From Aldehydirespirator sp965220485 (GTDB lineage Bacteria > Actinomycetota > Acidimicrobiia > Acidimicrobiales > Aldehydirespiratoraceae): a DNA stretch of 64,000 nucleotides. The stretch's first letter is position 1. Every line of letters starts with the position of its first letter. The notes under the pieces were generated by a model. That model ran no database searches and was not told where the DNA came from. It saw nothing but the letters and a program-made list of their open reading frames with translations. Of this stretch, positions 27,040-35,282 are shown one piece after another. The stretch covers positions 4,154,001 to 4,218,000 of the forward strand of contig OZ244832.1 of assembly GCA_965220485.1 (NCBI GenBank). Direction: 5' to 3'. The position numbers and the translations under genes are program-made.

Positions 27040-27064
27040 CAAGCGCAGGCCTTGATCGGCGCCG

Positions 27065-28711
27065 TCAGGCGCTCAGCCGGTCCTCGGGGTCGGCGCCTCC
27101 GGGGTCGGCGCCTCCGGGTTCGAGATCCTCGGGGTTGATGTCTTCGAGTTCTTGGCCCGCGGTCTCGGGGTACTTCCACATGACCAGGGCGGCCACGGCC
27201 AGCGGTCCGATGGCCAGCAAGGCCAGCGCCGGACCCAGCCGTCCATCCAGTGAGTCGGAGAGCCACCCGGCCACCAACAGACCCAGCGCGCTGCCGGCCA
27301 CGCCCACGGTGACGATCAGGCCGTTGGAGCGCCCCCGCCTGTAGGTGCCGAACAGCTCAGGTCCGTAGACGGCCAGCGCGGGCACAGCCATCGCGCCCAG
27401 CACCCCTCCGGCCAGAGTCAGCGACCACAGCGCGGCGCCGTCGGTGAAGTAGGCCCAAGCAATGAACACCGCGCCCAGCACCAGGCCGGCCGCGCCGACG
27501 GGTCGGCGGCCCCGGCGGTCGGCCAGGTATCCGCCGACGAAGATCCCGATGCCGATCGGGGTGTTGGTCACCAATGTGAACAGCGAGATCGCCGCGGCGG
27601 AGAACTCCCGCTCGTCCTTGAGGAAGTCGTTGCGGAGCCCCGAGGCGGGCGCGGCGAACATGGCGATCAGGAAGGCCGAGGCCGCGAGCAGGGCCAGCCT
27701 CTTGCGCCGGCGGGCCGCGGCTTCGGTGTCGGCCTGGCTGCCGGCCAACCGACTCTGACGGGATTGGAGCCCGTCGCCGGCCGTCTGGAACCGGCGGCTC
27801 TCGGGCAGTCGCCGTCCCACCCAGGCCATGACGGCCACACCGGCCAGCGGAACGACGTAGACCGTGCGCCACGCGGCCGTGTGCAGGTCCGCCACCGGCA
27901 GCACCCACACCGCCATGCCGGAGCCGAGTCCGGCGCACAGCACCAGCACCGACATGGCCCAAGCCCTCGACCGGGCTGGCATCTCCTCGGCGGCCAGGAT
28001 CACGATGAGGATCCCGAGGGCGGTGGACAGTCCCCGGGCCACCAGCTGCGTGGCCCCCAGGAACCACAAGCCAGGCGACAGCGCCCCGACCGCGGTGACG
28101 ACACAACTGGCGACGCCGGACGCCAGCAGCAGGCGTCTCCGGCCGTGGCGGTCGGCCAGGGCGACGGTGGCCAGCGCGAGCAGCACGCCGACCCGCACCA
28201 CGGCCAGCACGATCCCCTGGGCGGTGTTTCCGTGGCCGAACTCGTCGGCCGCGAACGTGAGGGTCTGGGTGAGGACCGTGCCCAGGTAGCCGTCCAGGAC
28301 CTGCAGTGTGCACAGCAGTCCGAGAACGGTCGCGGCGCGGGCGTCGATCCGGTCGGGCGGCGCCCACCAGTAGCCGTAGGCATCTTGACGTCGCAGTAGC
28401 GCCCACTTGACGGGGTAGTGGAACAGCCAGGTCCACACAGGCACCGCGAGCCGGTAGGAAGTGGTCTCGGTCAGCTCCCAGAATCCGTCGTCGTCGATTC
28501 CCCCCGGGCTGCCGCGGTCGGCGGACGCGGCCGCGCTGGCGAAGGACGCGTCCCGGGCGTCTGACTTGCTCGCGCCTGACCGGCGCAGCTCCAGCCGACG
28601 CTCGTAGTGCCGGAAGGGACCGCCCTCGGCCTCGAAGCGGTCGTCGCCTGCCGTCCGCTCGGCCACAATGTCGCTGCGGGGCTGGCGCCGGTTGTCCCGC
28701 TCGCGCTCCAT
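27065..28711 (-). CDS. MFS transporter
   Basis: A major facilitator superfamily permease of about 548 residues from ATG 28711 (up to 626 from 28945). A charged N-terminal cytoplasmic region precedes about twelve hydrophobic segments. The MFS loop motifs appear as ADRHGRRRLLL and LADRRGRRPVG, one in each half. The C-terminus is an acidic Gly/Asp-rich tail. The substrate cannot be predicted. The N-terminus is uncertain because upstream codons cover a 40-bp duplication (28723/28797), which argues against the longest start. Confidence 0.85.
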   Translation of the reverse strand: MERERDNRRQPRSDIVAERTAGDDRFEAEGGPFRHYERRLELRRSGASKSDARDASFASAAASADRGSPGGIDDDGFWELTETTSYRLAVPVWTWLFHYPVKWALLRRQDAYGYWWAPPDRIDARAATVLGLLCTLQVLDGYLGTVLTQTLTFAADEFGHGNTAQGIVLAVVRVGVLLALATVALADRHGRRRLLLASGVASCVVTAVGALSPGLWFLGATQLVARGLSTALGILIVILAAEEMPARSRAWAMSVLVLCAGLGSGMAVWVLPVADLHTAAWRTVYVVPLAGVAVMAWVGRRLPESRRFQTAGDGLQSRQSRLAGSQADTEAAARRRKRLALLAASAFLIAMFAAPASGLRNDFLKDEREFSAAAISLFTLVTNTPIGIGIFVGGYLADRRGRRPVGAAGLVLGAVFIAWAYFTDGAALWSLTLAGGVLGAMAVPALAVYGPELFGTYRRGRSNGLIVTVGVAGSALGLLVAGWLSDSLDGRLGPALALLAIGPLAVAALVMWKYPETAGQELEDINPEDLEPGGADPGGADPEDRLSA

Positions 28712-28722
28712 CTCGGCCGCGG

Positions 28723-28836
28723 GGCCGCGTCGCACGACTCGCAACACGGTCACGGCCGTCCCACCCGATCCTCCCATGAGCGCGGCACAACAGATCGGCC
28801 GCGTCGCACGACTCGCAACACGGTCACGGCCGTCCC
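28723..28836 (+). repeat. 40-bp direct repeat, 74-bp offset
   Basis: Exact copies lie at 28723-28762 and 28797-28836, just upstream of the MFS start. Confidence 0.9.
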
Positions 28837-28857
28837 TCCAACGCCGTCCCCGACATT

Positions 28858-28900
28858 CTGTTCGCGCTTTCCTGCTCATATAACGGGAAAGCGCGAACAG
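28858..28900. terminator. Perfect 15-bp hairpin between MFS and murA genes
   Basis: The arm at 28858-28872 (CTGTTCGCGCTTTCC) is perfectly complementary to 28886-28900 around a 13-nt AT-rich loop. Because it lies between divergent genes with no T-tract, an operator or a recombination relic is as likely as a terminator. Confidence 0.5.
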
Positions 28901-28920
28901 AGCGGCTGGAGGGGCGGCAG

Positions 28921-29020
28921 CGGATCGCGACGCTCGGGAGTCCATGCCGCTGCGGGATCAGCCCGGCGCGGGCGGCGGCGCGCCGGCGGTTGCGGATCGC
29001 GACGTTAGGGAGTCCATGCC
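28921..29020 (+). repeat. 28-bp direct repeat, 72-bp offset
   Basis: CGGATCGCGACG-type blocks at 28921-28948 and 28993-29020 match at 26 of 28 positions, upstream of murA. Confidence 0.8.
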
Positions 29021-29051
29021 CCCCGCGGCTCAATAGGCTCAATAGGCTTGG

Positions 29052-30326
29052 GTGGTGGCGATCAAGCGGATAGTCGTTCGCTCCGGCGCCCCGCTGGAGG
29101 GCACGGTGGCCGTGGCCGGGGCCAAGAACTCGGCGCTCAAGCTCATGGCGGCCACGCTGCTGGCCGAGGGCTCCTACCGCCTCAGCAATGTGCCGCGCAT
29201 AGTCGACGTGGACCTCATGGCCGAGCTCCTGCGGGCCGTGGGCTGCACCGTCGAGTGGGACCCGGCGCAGGCCGCGGTGCTCCGCATCGACGTGCCCGCG
29301 GAGATCACGCCCGTCGCCCCCTACGACATCGTGGAGCGATTTCGGGCCTCGGTCGTGGTTCTCGGGCCGATGCTGGCCCGCTGCGGCGAGGCCAGGGTGG
29401 CCCTGCCCGGAGGCGACGATTTTGGTCCTCGGCCCATAGACATGCACGTGCGGGGCTTCGCGGAACTGGGCGCGCAGGTGGACGTGGTGCACGGCTACAT
29501 CGAGGCCTCCGCGGCCGAGTTGCTCGGAGGCCGGGTGGTGCTGGAGTTCCCCAGCGTGGGTGCTACCGAGAACCTGCTGATGGCCTCGGTGGCCGCCAAA
29601 GGCACCACCGTGATCGACAACGCGGCCCGAGAGCCCGAGATATTCGACCTCTGCCAGTTCCTGAGCCGCATGGGGGCCAGCATCGAAGGCGCCGGCTCGT
29701 CCACGCTCGTCGTCGAGGGGGCCGGGACCGTCCAGTTCCTGCGAGCCACCGACCACACCGTCGTTCCCGACCGGATAGTGGCGGCCACCTACCTGGCCGC
29801 GCTGGGCGTGGCCTCGGGCGAGGTGTTCGTCGCCGGCGCTCGCTACGACCACATGGAGCTGCTCTGCCAGAAGCTGATCGAGATGGGAATGCTGATCACT
29901 CCCGACACCGACGGGATCCGGGCCATAGCGCCCCGCCGGCTCGACTCGGTGGACTGCTCCACGCTGCCCTATCCGGGCGTGGCCACCGACTACCTGCCCT
30001 TCCTGGTGGTGATGCTGGCCACCGCCTCGGGCGTGGGGATCGTCACCGAGAACCTGTTCCCGGGCCGGTTCCGCTACGTGGACGAATTGCGCCGCATGGG
30101 TGCCGACATCCGCACCGACGCCCACCACGCGGTGGTGCGGGGCGTCGAGCGTCTCTCGGGAGCGCCGGTCAGAGCCCACGACATCCGGGCCGGTGCCGCG
30201 CTGGCCGTTGCCGGGCTCGGCGCCGACGGACCCACCGTGGTGACCGACGCCCATCACGTGGCCCGAGGCTACGAGGACCTGGCCGCCGACCTGGCGGCGC
30301 TCGGCGCCGACGTGCGGGCCGAATAG
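29052..30326 (+). CDS. murA: UDP-N-acetylglucosamine 1-carboxyvinyltransferase with Asp active site
   Basis: First committed step of peptidoglycan synthesis (enolpyruvyl transfer to UDP-GlcNAc). It has 424 residues. Lys25-Asn26 in GAKNSALK are conserved. At the catalytic loop, where most bacteria have Cys, this enzyme has Asp122 (LPGGDDFGPRPIDMH). The Asp form occurs naturally in mycobacteria and confers fosfomycin insensitivity. GTG 29052 or GTG 29055 is the start; no strong ribosome site is seen. Confidence 0.95.
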   Translation: MVAIKRIVVRSGAPLEGTVAVAGAKNSALKLMAATLLAEGSYRLSNVPRIVDVDLMAELLRAVGCTVEWDPAQAAVLRIDVPAEITPVAPYDIVERFRASVVVLGPMLARCGEARVALPGGDDFGPRPIDMHVRGFAELGAQVDVVHGYIEASAAELLGGRVVLEFPSVGATENLLMASVAAKGTTVIDNAAREPEIFDLCQFLSRMGASIEGAGSSTLVVEGAGTVQFLRATDHTVVPDRIVAATYLAALGVASGEVFVAGARYDHMELLCQKLIEMGMLITPDTDGIRAIAPRRLDSVDCSTLPYPGVATDYLPFLVVMLATASGVGIVTENLFPGRFRYVDELRRMGADIRTDAHHAVVRGVERLSGAPVRAHDIRAGAALAVAGLGADGPTVVTDAHHVARGYEDLAADLAALGADVRAE

Positions 30327-30375
30327 GCCGAGACGTCCGGCAAGTCACTCATCGTCGTCTCACTCCGTCGCCGTC

Positions 30376-30522
30376 TCACTCATCGTCGTCCGCTCCGGCC
30401 TGTGATTGCCGGACAGCCCGTCGCTTCGCGTTCCACACGATGCCGGCGAACAGCAGCAGCGGCCCGGCCACGATCAGCGCCTCGTCCCATCCACCCTGGT
30501 GCGCCAGCACCCCCAGGCCCAT
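30376..30522 (-). CDS. 48-residue single-pass membrane protein
   Basis: This short gene starts at ATG 30522, encodes MGLGVLAHQGGWDEALIVAG, then a leucine-rich helix (LLLFAGIVW), a basic stretch and an acidic tail ending DDDE. A TAGGCT hexamer ends six bases before the ATG, which supports a real leaderless transcript. Function unknown. It converges on murA. Confidence 0.65.
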   Translation of the reverse strand: MGLGVLAHQGGWDEALIVAGPLLLFAGIVWNAKRRAVRQSQAGADDDE

Positions 30523-30528
30523 CCCGCG

Positions 30529-30534
30529 AGCCTA
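30529..30534 (-). promoter_or_regulatory. -10 box of the 48-residue protein
   Basis: TAGGCT on the minus strand ends six bases before ATG 30522, the leaderless spacing. Confidence 0.45.
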
Positions 30535-30638
30535 CGAGCGCCCACAGGCCGGGGTTGGAGCTGCGACGATGTCGCCTAACTGGCCAGCAAGAACTCTTGG
30601 TTGGCAGGCGGAGTCTCGTCGGGCCTCATACGCAGATC

Positions 30639-31310
30639 TCACGCAACGCTCAAGAAGCGGACGGCGTCGTCGACGGCTGCGGGAGTGATTTCCCACATCG
30701 TCGCGATGTCACTCCGGCGCTCGCCCGCGGCCACGGCTTCCGCGATGACATCGGCCCTCAGTCGCCGGCCCGCAATCGTCGGTCGGCCCGACGAGTACTC
30801 AGGGTCGGCCACGATGGCCCCCACAAGCACGATCCGCGCCACGACACCGTCGGTGCCGAAGCGCGCGACGCTCGCGAATCGAGCTGCCTCTGACGAGAGA
30901 GCGACGGCCCGACCGTTGGGAACAACCAGACGGAGGCCGAGATCCAGATTGACTCTGTCTTGTATGCGCAGGACCGCCTGCCGGCCTTCGGCGTCGCGGA
31001 AGGGATGAGCGATGGCGAGCGGATAGGAAGCGCGGAATGTCTCGCGCAGCGCGGTGAGCGCCGGCCTCAGCTCAAATACCTTGTTCCCGCGATCCTGGTA
31101 CTCGGCGATCAAGCGAGCTTCCACGAACTCGCCCCACGTCGCCATGTCCGATCCCGTGCGCTCGGCCCGGATCAGGGGCTCGTAGATCTGCCGTCCGCGA
31201 CGGCAGCCGTCGATCCAGATTCGAGCGGTTCCTTTCGGGGTTCCCAGGAGGCGGTCCAACTCGCCCATCCGGTAGACCGGTCTCTCAAGCAGTGAAGTCG
31301 CTTCTGGCAT
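30639..31310 (-). CDS. DUF433-domain antitoxin-like protein
   Basis: A 223-residue protein. The N-terminal MerR-like helix-turn-helix (VYRMGELDRLLGTPKGTARIWIDG) is followed by a middle region with WGEFVEARLIAEYQDRG. The C-terminal DUF433-like segment (RLRADVIAEAVAAGERRSDIATMWEITPAAVDDAVRFL) is a second helix-turn-helix. Such proteins usually partner a PIN-like (DUF5615) toxin encoded just downstream; no such gene fits in the 116-bp gap here. ATG 31310 has GGAG upstream. Confidence 0.8.
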   Translation of the reverse strand: MPEATSLLERPVYRMGELDRLLGTPKGTARIWIDGCRRGRQIYEPLIRAERTGSDMATWGEFVEARLIAEYQDRGNKVFELRPALTALRETFRASYPLAIAHPFRDAEGRQAVLRIQDRVNLDLGLRLVVPNGRAVALSSEAARFASVARFGTDGVVARIVLVGAIVADPEYSSGRPTIAGRRLRADVIAEAVAAGERRSDIATMWEITPAAVDDAVRFLSVA

Positions 31311-31377
31311 CTGGTTTGATCTCCGTTCAGCTTGTCCGAGCGGTGGTGCCCAGCTGCTGACACAAGTTACATAGCAT

Positions 31378-31405
31378 ATCATATCACTGCATAAACATAT
31401 TGCAA
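31378..31405 (-). promoter_or_regulatory. AT-rich promoter of the DUF433 gene
   Basis: On the minus strand TTGCAA (31400-31405), a 16-nt spacer and TATGAT (31378-31383) lie about 70 nt before ATG 31310. The region is unusually AT-rich for this genome. Overlapping TATG repeats could be an autoregulatory operator. Confidence 0.4.
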
Positions 31406-31467
31406 ATGCTATTTCAGAGCAGAGGATGGGGGTCGGAGTTGGGGCTGAGCGCTGCGAGACTGGGGTT

Positions 31468-31728
31468 GTGCGGGCCGAAGTGGAGAAGATCATCAAGATC
31501 ATCCGGCCGGCCATCCAGGCCGACGAAGGAGACATCGACCTCGTCGACGTCGACGAGTCCACCGGTATCGTCACCGTTGAGCTCCATGGGGCTTGCGTCA
31601 CCTGTCCGGCATCCACCCAGACCCTCAAGGCCGGCATCGAGCGGATCATGCGCGACCGGGTGCCGGGGGTGACCGAGGTGGTCGAGGTCAACGCCCTGGG
31701 CATGAGCGAGATGTTCGTCTCGCTCTGA
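31468..31728 (+). CDS. NifU C-terminal-domain Fe-S scaffold protein
   Basis: An 86-residue NFU-type domain that holds a [4Fe-4S] cluster for delivery to apoproteins. EVEKIIKIIRPAIQADEGD is the family N-terminus and GACVTCPAST supplies the CxxC ligands (Cys43, Cys46). GTG 31468 matches the usual family start; ATG 31426 would add 14 unconserved residues. A cysteine desulfurase lies 2.2 kb downstream. Confidence 0.9.
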   Translation: MRAEVEKIIKIIRPAIQADEGDIDLVDVDESTGIVTVELHGACVTCPASTQTLKAGIERIMRDRVPGVTEVVEVNALGMSEMFVSL

Positions 31729-31774
31729 GGGACCGAGCAGGTCGCCCCGCAGTTCGTAAGGACTTGCTGAACGG

Positions 31775-31826
31775 CTGAGCGAGGCCGTGGCCCGAGCGGC
31801 CCGTGAGCGCAGCGAACAAGAGCGGG
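31775..31826 (+). repeat. Dispersed intergenic repeat, copy B
   Basis: The core is almost identical to copies A and C, and is followed at 31827-31867 by shorter echoes of GAGGCCGAGCG and AAGAGCGGGAGAC. Confidence 0.85.
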
Positions 31827-31875
31827 AGACGAGGCCGAGCGGATCAAGAGCGGGAGACACGAGGCCGGGATCGGC

Positions 31876-32852
31876 TCAGCGATTGGAGTGCTCGGCCAGG
31901 TTGAGCGCGTTCTCGATCAGCCCGCCAACTGCTGGGGAAGGCTGGTGGTGGGCGCGGCCACGATTGCGCCGGTCGGGCCGTGGCACAGCGCCTTGAGCAC
32001 CAGGGCCGATCAGCGCACGAGCTCGGTCTGCAGCGGCGGCAGGACGAGCCGACCGGCCCAAGCGCTCCAGTGCTCGATCGTGGCCGAGCGCCGCTCCGGT
32101 TCCGGCGACTCGTACTCACCCGCACCGATGCCGCAGAGCAATTCCACCACTACTGGTCCGGCCGACAGGTCCACCTCGGCTCGGGCCGTCTCGTTGCGGC
32201 CGTCCGACTCGATGCGCCAGTCCAAGCCCGGCGACCGCAGCCGGACGCCGTTCCGCAACCAGAGACTCCTCACTTGGTCGCCGCCGAGCCTCGCTCCGGC
32301 CATGACCACTACGTCGTCTCCCTTCGGCACTAGCAGCGCTCCCACCATCCGACCGAAACGGGGCGCGAACTCGATGACGGCCCGTGTGGTGCCCGTCAGC
32401 GCGCGAACCAGCCGGTTGCGTCCGGCGGGTTCGTCCGGCAGACCCTCCGAGCAGTCGAGGTAGTCAGTGACGGACATGGCGTTCCACGACGTCTCCAGCG
32501 TCATGGAGTGGCCGACATAGCGCTGGACCGGATCGCTGCCCGCATCGAGCGGGCGCACCGCGAAGTAGCCGGCTGCGGGGCCGCCGAGCAACTCCGCCAG
32601 AAGGGGACGCGAATCGATCCGGGGGTCGCACAGCCACACCACCCGGGCATCGGGTGTGACGATGGCTGCGGTCCGCTGGTCCGACAGCAGCGAATGCTGC
32701 TCGATCGGCACCGGCGGCGCCGCTCCGTTGCCAGGGTTCAGCTGACTCTGCAGGTCGGCTGAGGTGCTCACCAGCGGGACGCTATCGGTGCATTGGCAGT
32801 CGGGTGCGCAGGAGAGCGGTGCCTTGAAAGACGGGCTGACGGCCGTTCGCAT
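31876..32852 (-). pseudogene. Glycoside hydrolase family 15 (trehalase-like) gene, internally deleted
   Basis: The N-terminal 280 residues match the beta-sandwich domain of GH15/trehalase-like proteins (LLSDQRTAAIVTPDARVVWL, RYVGHSMTLETSW). An in-frame TGA (32010-32012) follows at the position expected for LVR-R-SALVLKAL. The reading continues SALVLKALCHGPTGAIVAAP and TTSLPQQL, then jumps to GLIENALNLAEHSNR, which resembles the extreme C-terminus of the same family. The whole catalytic barrel (several hundred residues) is missing. Not functional. Confidence 0.75.
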
Positions 32853-32917
32853 CGCGCGGACGATGGGCGGCAGATCGATAGTGGCCGCGCCGGTCTGCGC
32901 CGCTACGGTGCCGGACC

Positions 32918-33814
32918 GTGAGCGAGACGCCGGAGGTGCTGCCCAGACCCCCTGAGCGCCGTTGCTATCGGCACCCCGATCGTCGCGGCGGAGTTAGCTG
33001 CCAGCGCTGCGATCGCCCGATCTGTCCCGACTGCATGCACCAGGCCTCGGTCGGCTTCCACTGCCCGGAGTGCACGGTAGAGAGCGGCTCTCGACCCATC
33101 GCGGCTAGGCCACGGATGGTGATGAATGCCTCGCGTCCGGTAGTCACCCAAGTGCTCCTCGGCCTGAACGGTCTGGCCTTCCTGTACTCGGTGGTCTTGA
33201 GCAGCTCTGCCAGGGGTATCACCCGGATCGACCAGGGATTGCTCATCGATGGTGGCCTGTTCGCTCGGGCCCGGCTGACCGAGGGCGTCGAGGTCAAGTG
33301 GATCGGCGTGGATACCGGCGAGTACTACCGGCTGGTCACCTCGGCGTTCCTGCACGACGGGATCTTCCATCTGGCGTTCAACATGTACGCCCTGTGGCTG
33401 CTGGGACAGCTGCTCGAAGCCGGCTTCGGGAAGGCCCGGCTGCTGTCGCTGTTCGTGGTGTCGATGCTGGGCGGGGCGTTCGGCGTGCTGCTGCTCTCAC
33501 CCAATTCACCGACGGTCGGTGCCTCGGGGGCCGTGTTCGGCCTGATGGGGGCCATGGTTCTAGTGCAGCGGGCCATCGGCGGCAACATCTGGCGGTCGCC
33601 GCTGGCCATGCTGCTGATGCTCAACCTCGTCTTCACGCTGCTGATCCCGCGGGTGTCGATAGGCGGACACTTCGGCGGGTTGATCGCGGGGGCCGTCATG
33701 GGCGCGCTGATGCTGGCCTTCGAGCGGCGCAACGTCCCTCCATGGGCAACGGTGACGCTCGGCGGCACCCTGTCGGCGCTGCTCGTGCTCGGATCGATTG
33801 TCGCAGCGCAGTAG
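32918..33814 (+). CDS. Rhomboid-family intramembrane serine protease
   Basis: A 298-residue integral membrane protease. The N-terminal B-box-like zinc-binding segment has CYRHPDRRGGVSCQRC and CPDCMH (16-41). About seven hydrophobic segments follow from residue 75. The catalytic dyad is Ser203 in TVGASGAVFG and His251 in IGGHFGG. HLAFNMYALW (151-160) is the conserved HxxxN loop. It starts at GTG 32918. Substrates unknown. Confidence 0.93.
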   Translation: MSETPEVLPRPPERRCYRHPDRRGGVSCQRCDRPICPDCMHQASVGFHCPECTVESGSRPIAARPRMVMNASRPVVTQVLLGLNGLAFLYSVVLSSSARGITRIDQGLLIDGGLFARARLTEGVEVKWIGVDTGEYYRLVTSAFLHDGIFHLAFNMYALWLLGQLLEAGFGKARLLSLFVVSMLGGAFGVLLLSPNSPTVGASGAVFGLMGAMVLVQRAIGGNIWRSPLAMLLMLNLVFTLLIPRVSIGGHFGGLIAGAVMGALMLAFERRNVPPWATVTLGGTLSALLVLGSIVAAQ

Positions 33815-33935
33815 CGGTCCCGTCGCGAACTACCCGCGACTTGACCACATATGCGCGGGGTTTCTGCCAGAAGTTCGATCCCGTGTCTCCCGGAGGGGCT
33901 CCGCCCGCGTCCGCTCAACCGTCGCGGGCGCTTCG

Positions 33936-33941
33936 TAGGAT
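33936..33941 (+). promoter_or_regulatory. -10 box of the cysteine desulfurase gene
   Basis: TAGGAT ends six bases before GTG 33948, which indicates a leaderless transcript. The rest of the 33815-33947 gap shows nothing else. Confidence 0.5.
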
Positions 33942-33947
33942 GACGGG

Positions 33948-35132
33948 GTGTCCGCCCGGCTCGACTCGTCTGAGATCTACCTGGACCACGCGGCATCCAC
34001 GCCGCTGAGGCCGGTAGCCCGCAACGCGTGGCTGGCGGCCGCGGAGCAGCATCACGCCAATCCGACCGGGACTCATCTGGCGGCCCGCGAGGCCCGCCGA
34101 GCGTTGGACCGTGCCCGCGAACAGGTCGCCACCGCCCTCGGCGCCCACCCCGGCGAGATCGTGTTCACCTCGGGCGGTAGCGAGGCCGACAACATGGCCG
34201 TGCGGGGCGCTCTGGGCATCAGTGGCCCGGAGGCGGTGGCGGTGACCACCGAAGCAGAGCACCACGCCGTGCACGATCCGGTGGAACGCTCCGGAGGCGT
34301 GCTGGTGGGCGTGGACAACAGGGGCATCGTGGACCTGGACGCCTTGGCTGACGCTCTGCGCTCCCGCGATGGGGACATCGCAGTGGTCTCAGTGATCGCG
34401 GTCAACAACGAGACCGGCTCGATCACGCCCCTGAGCGAGGTGGCCCGAGTGGTGCGGGCCGCGGTGCCGGGTGCGCTGCTGCACACCGACGCGGTGCAGG
34501 CTGTGAACTGGATCGACGTGGCCGCCGAGACCGCCGACTGCGACCTCATCTCGGTAACGGGCCACAAGGTGGGCTCGCCGGTGGGAACCGGTGTGCTGGT
34601 AGTGCGCGACGGCGTGGAACTCGACCCGCTGATCGTCGGGGGAGGCCAGGAGCGGGGCCGGCGGGCCGGAACTCCCGATGTGGCCGGAGCGGCGTCGTTC
34701 GCGGCTGCGCTGGTTGAGGCCACCGAGCAGCGGGGCGAGAGCGTCGAGCGGCTCGCGGTGTTGCGTGACGGGCTCATCGAAGGCCTTGGCGACAGGCTCG
34801 ACGACCGGGTGCTGGTCTCGGCCGCGCCCGAAGGCTGCGACCGCAGCCACATCGCGGCCGGGATCGCCAACGTGTGCATCGCCGGAGTGCAGAGCGAGGC
34901 ACTGCTGTTCCTCATTGATGCGGCCGGAATACGGGCCTCGGCGGCCTCCTCGTGTTCCAGCGGCGCCCAGGACCCGTCCCATGTGCTGGCCGCCATGGGA
35001 GTCCCCCGGGAGGTGGCGCTGGGGTCGCTGCGGCTGTCGCTCGGGCACACCAGCGTCGCCTCCGACGTGGAGCGGGCCATCGAGGTCATCGTCGAGTCGG
35101 TCGGGCGCCTCGACCGCTTCGGTGGAGGCTGA
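33948..35132 (+). CDS. iscS: Cysteine desulfurase (IscS/NifS family)
   Basis: A PLP enzyme that removes sulfur from cysteine for Fe-S clusters and thio-modified tRNA. It has 394 residues. YLDHAASTPLRP is the N-terminal signature. His105 lies in EAEHHAV, the PLP Lys207 in VTGHKVGSPVG and the persulfide Cys336 in ASSCSSGAQDPSHVL. It lies 150 bp upstream of mnmA, its likely sulfur acceptor, separated only by the intergenic repeat. The choice of symbol iscS over nifS or sufS is tentative. Confidence 0.92.
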   Translation: MSARLDSSEIYLDHAASTPLRPVARNAWLAAAEQHHANPTGTHLAAREARRALDRAREQVATALGAHPGEIVFTSGGSEADNMAVRGALGISGPEAVAVTTEAEHHAVHDPVERSGGVLVGVDNRGIVDLDALADALRSRDGDIAVVSVIAVNNETGSITPLSEVARVVRAAVPGALLHTDAVQAVNWIDVAAETADCDLISVTGHKVGSPVGTGVLVVRDGVELDPLIVGGGQERGRRAGTPDVAGAASFAAALVEATEQRGESVERLAVLRDGLIEGLGDRLDDRVLVSAAPEGCDRSHIAAGIANVCIAGVQSEALLFLIDAAGIRASAASSCSSGAQDPSHVLAAMGVPREVALGSLRLSLGHTSVASDVERAIEVIVESVGRLDRFGGG

Positions 35133-35168
35133 GATGGCTGGGTCGAGGGACGGCGCCCGCCGTTGTGT

Positions 35169-35266
35169 CCCGCTCTTGTTCGCTTCGCTCACGGGCCGCT
35201 CGGGCCCGCTCTCCGCTCTTGTTCGCTGCACTCACGGGCCGCTCAGGCCCAGGGGCCTCGCTCAGC
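35169..35266 (-). repeat. Dispersed intergenic repeat, copy D (inverted, doubled)
   Basis: Two tandem copies (35169-35206 and 35213-35266) of the copy A/B/C core occur in reverse orientation between the cysteine desulfurase and mnmA genes. Confidence 0.85.
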
Positions 35267-35282
35267 GCCTTGCGGAGTCCTC

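Noticed and set aside
35163..35282. Longer N-terminus for MnmA
   Set aside because: These codons are the dispersed intergenic repeat (copy D), and conservation begins after GTG 35283.
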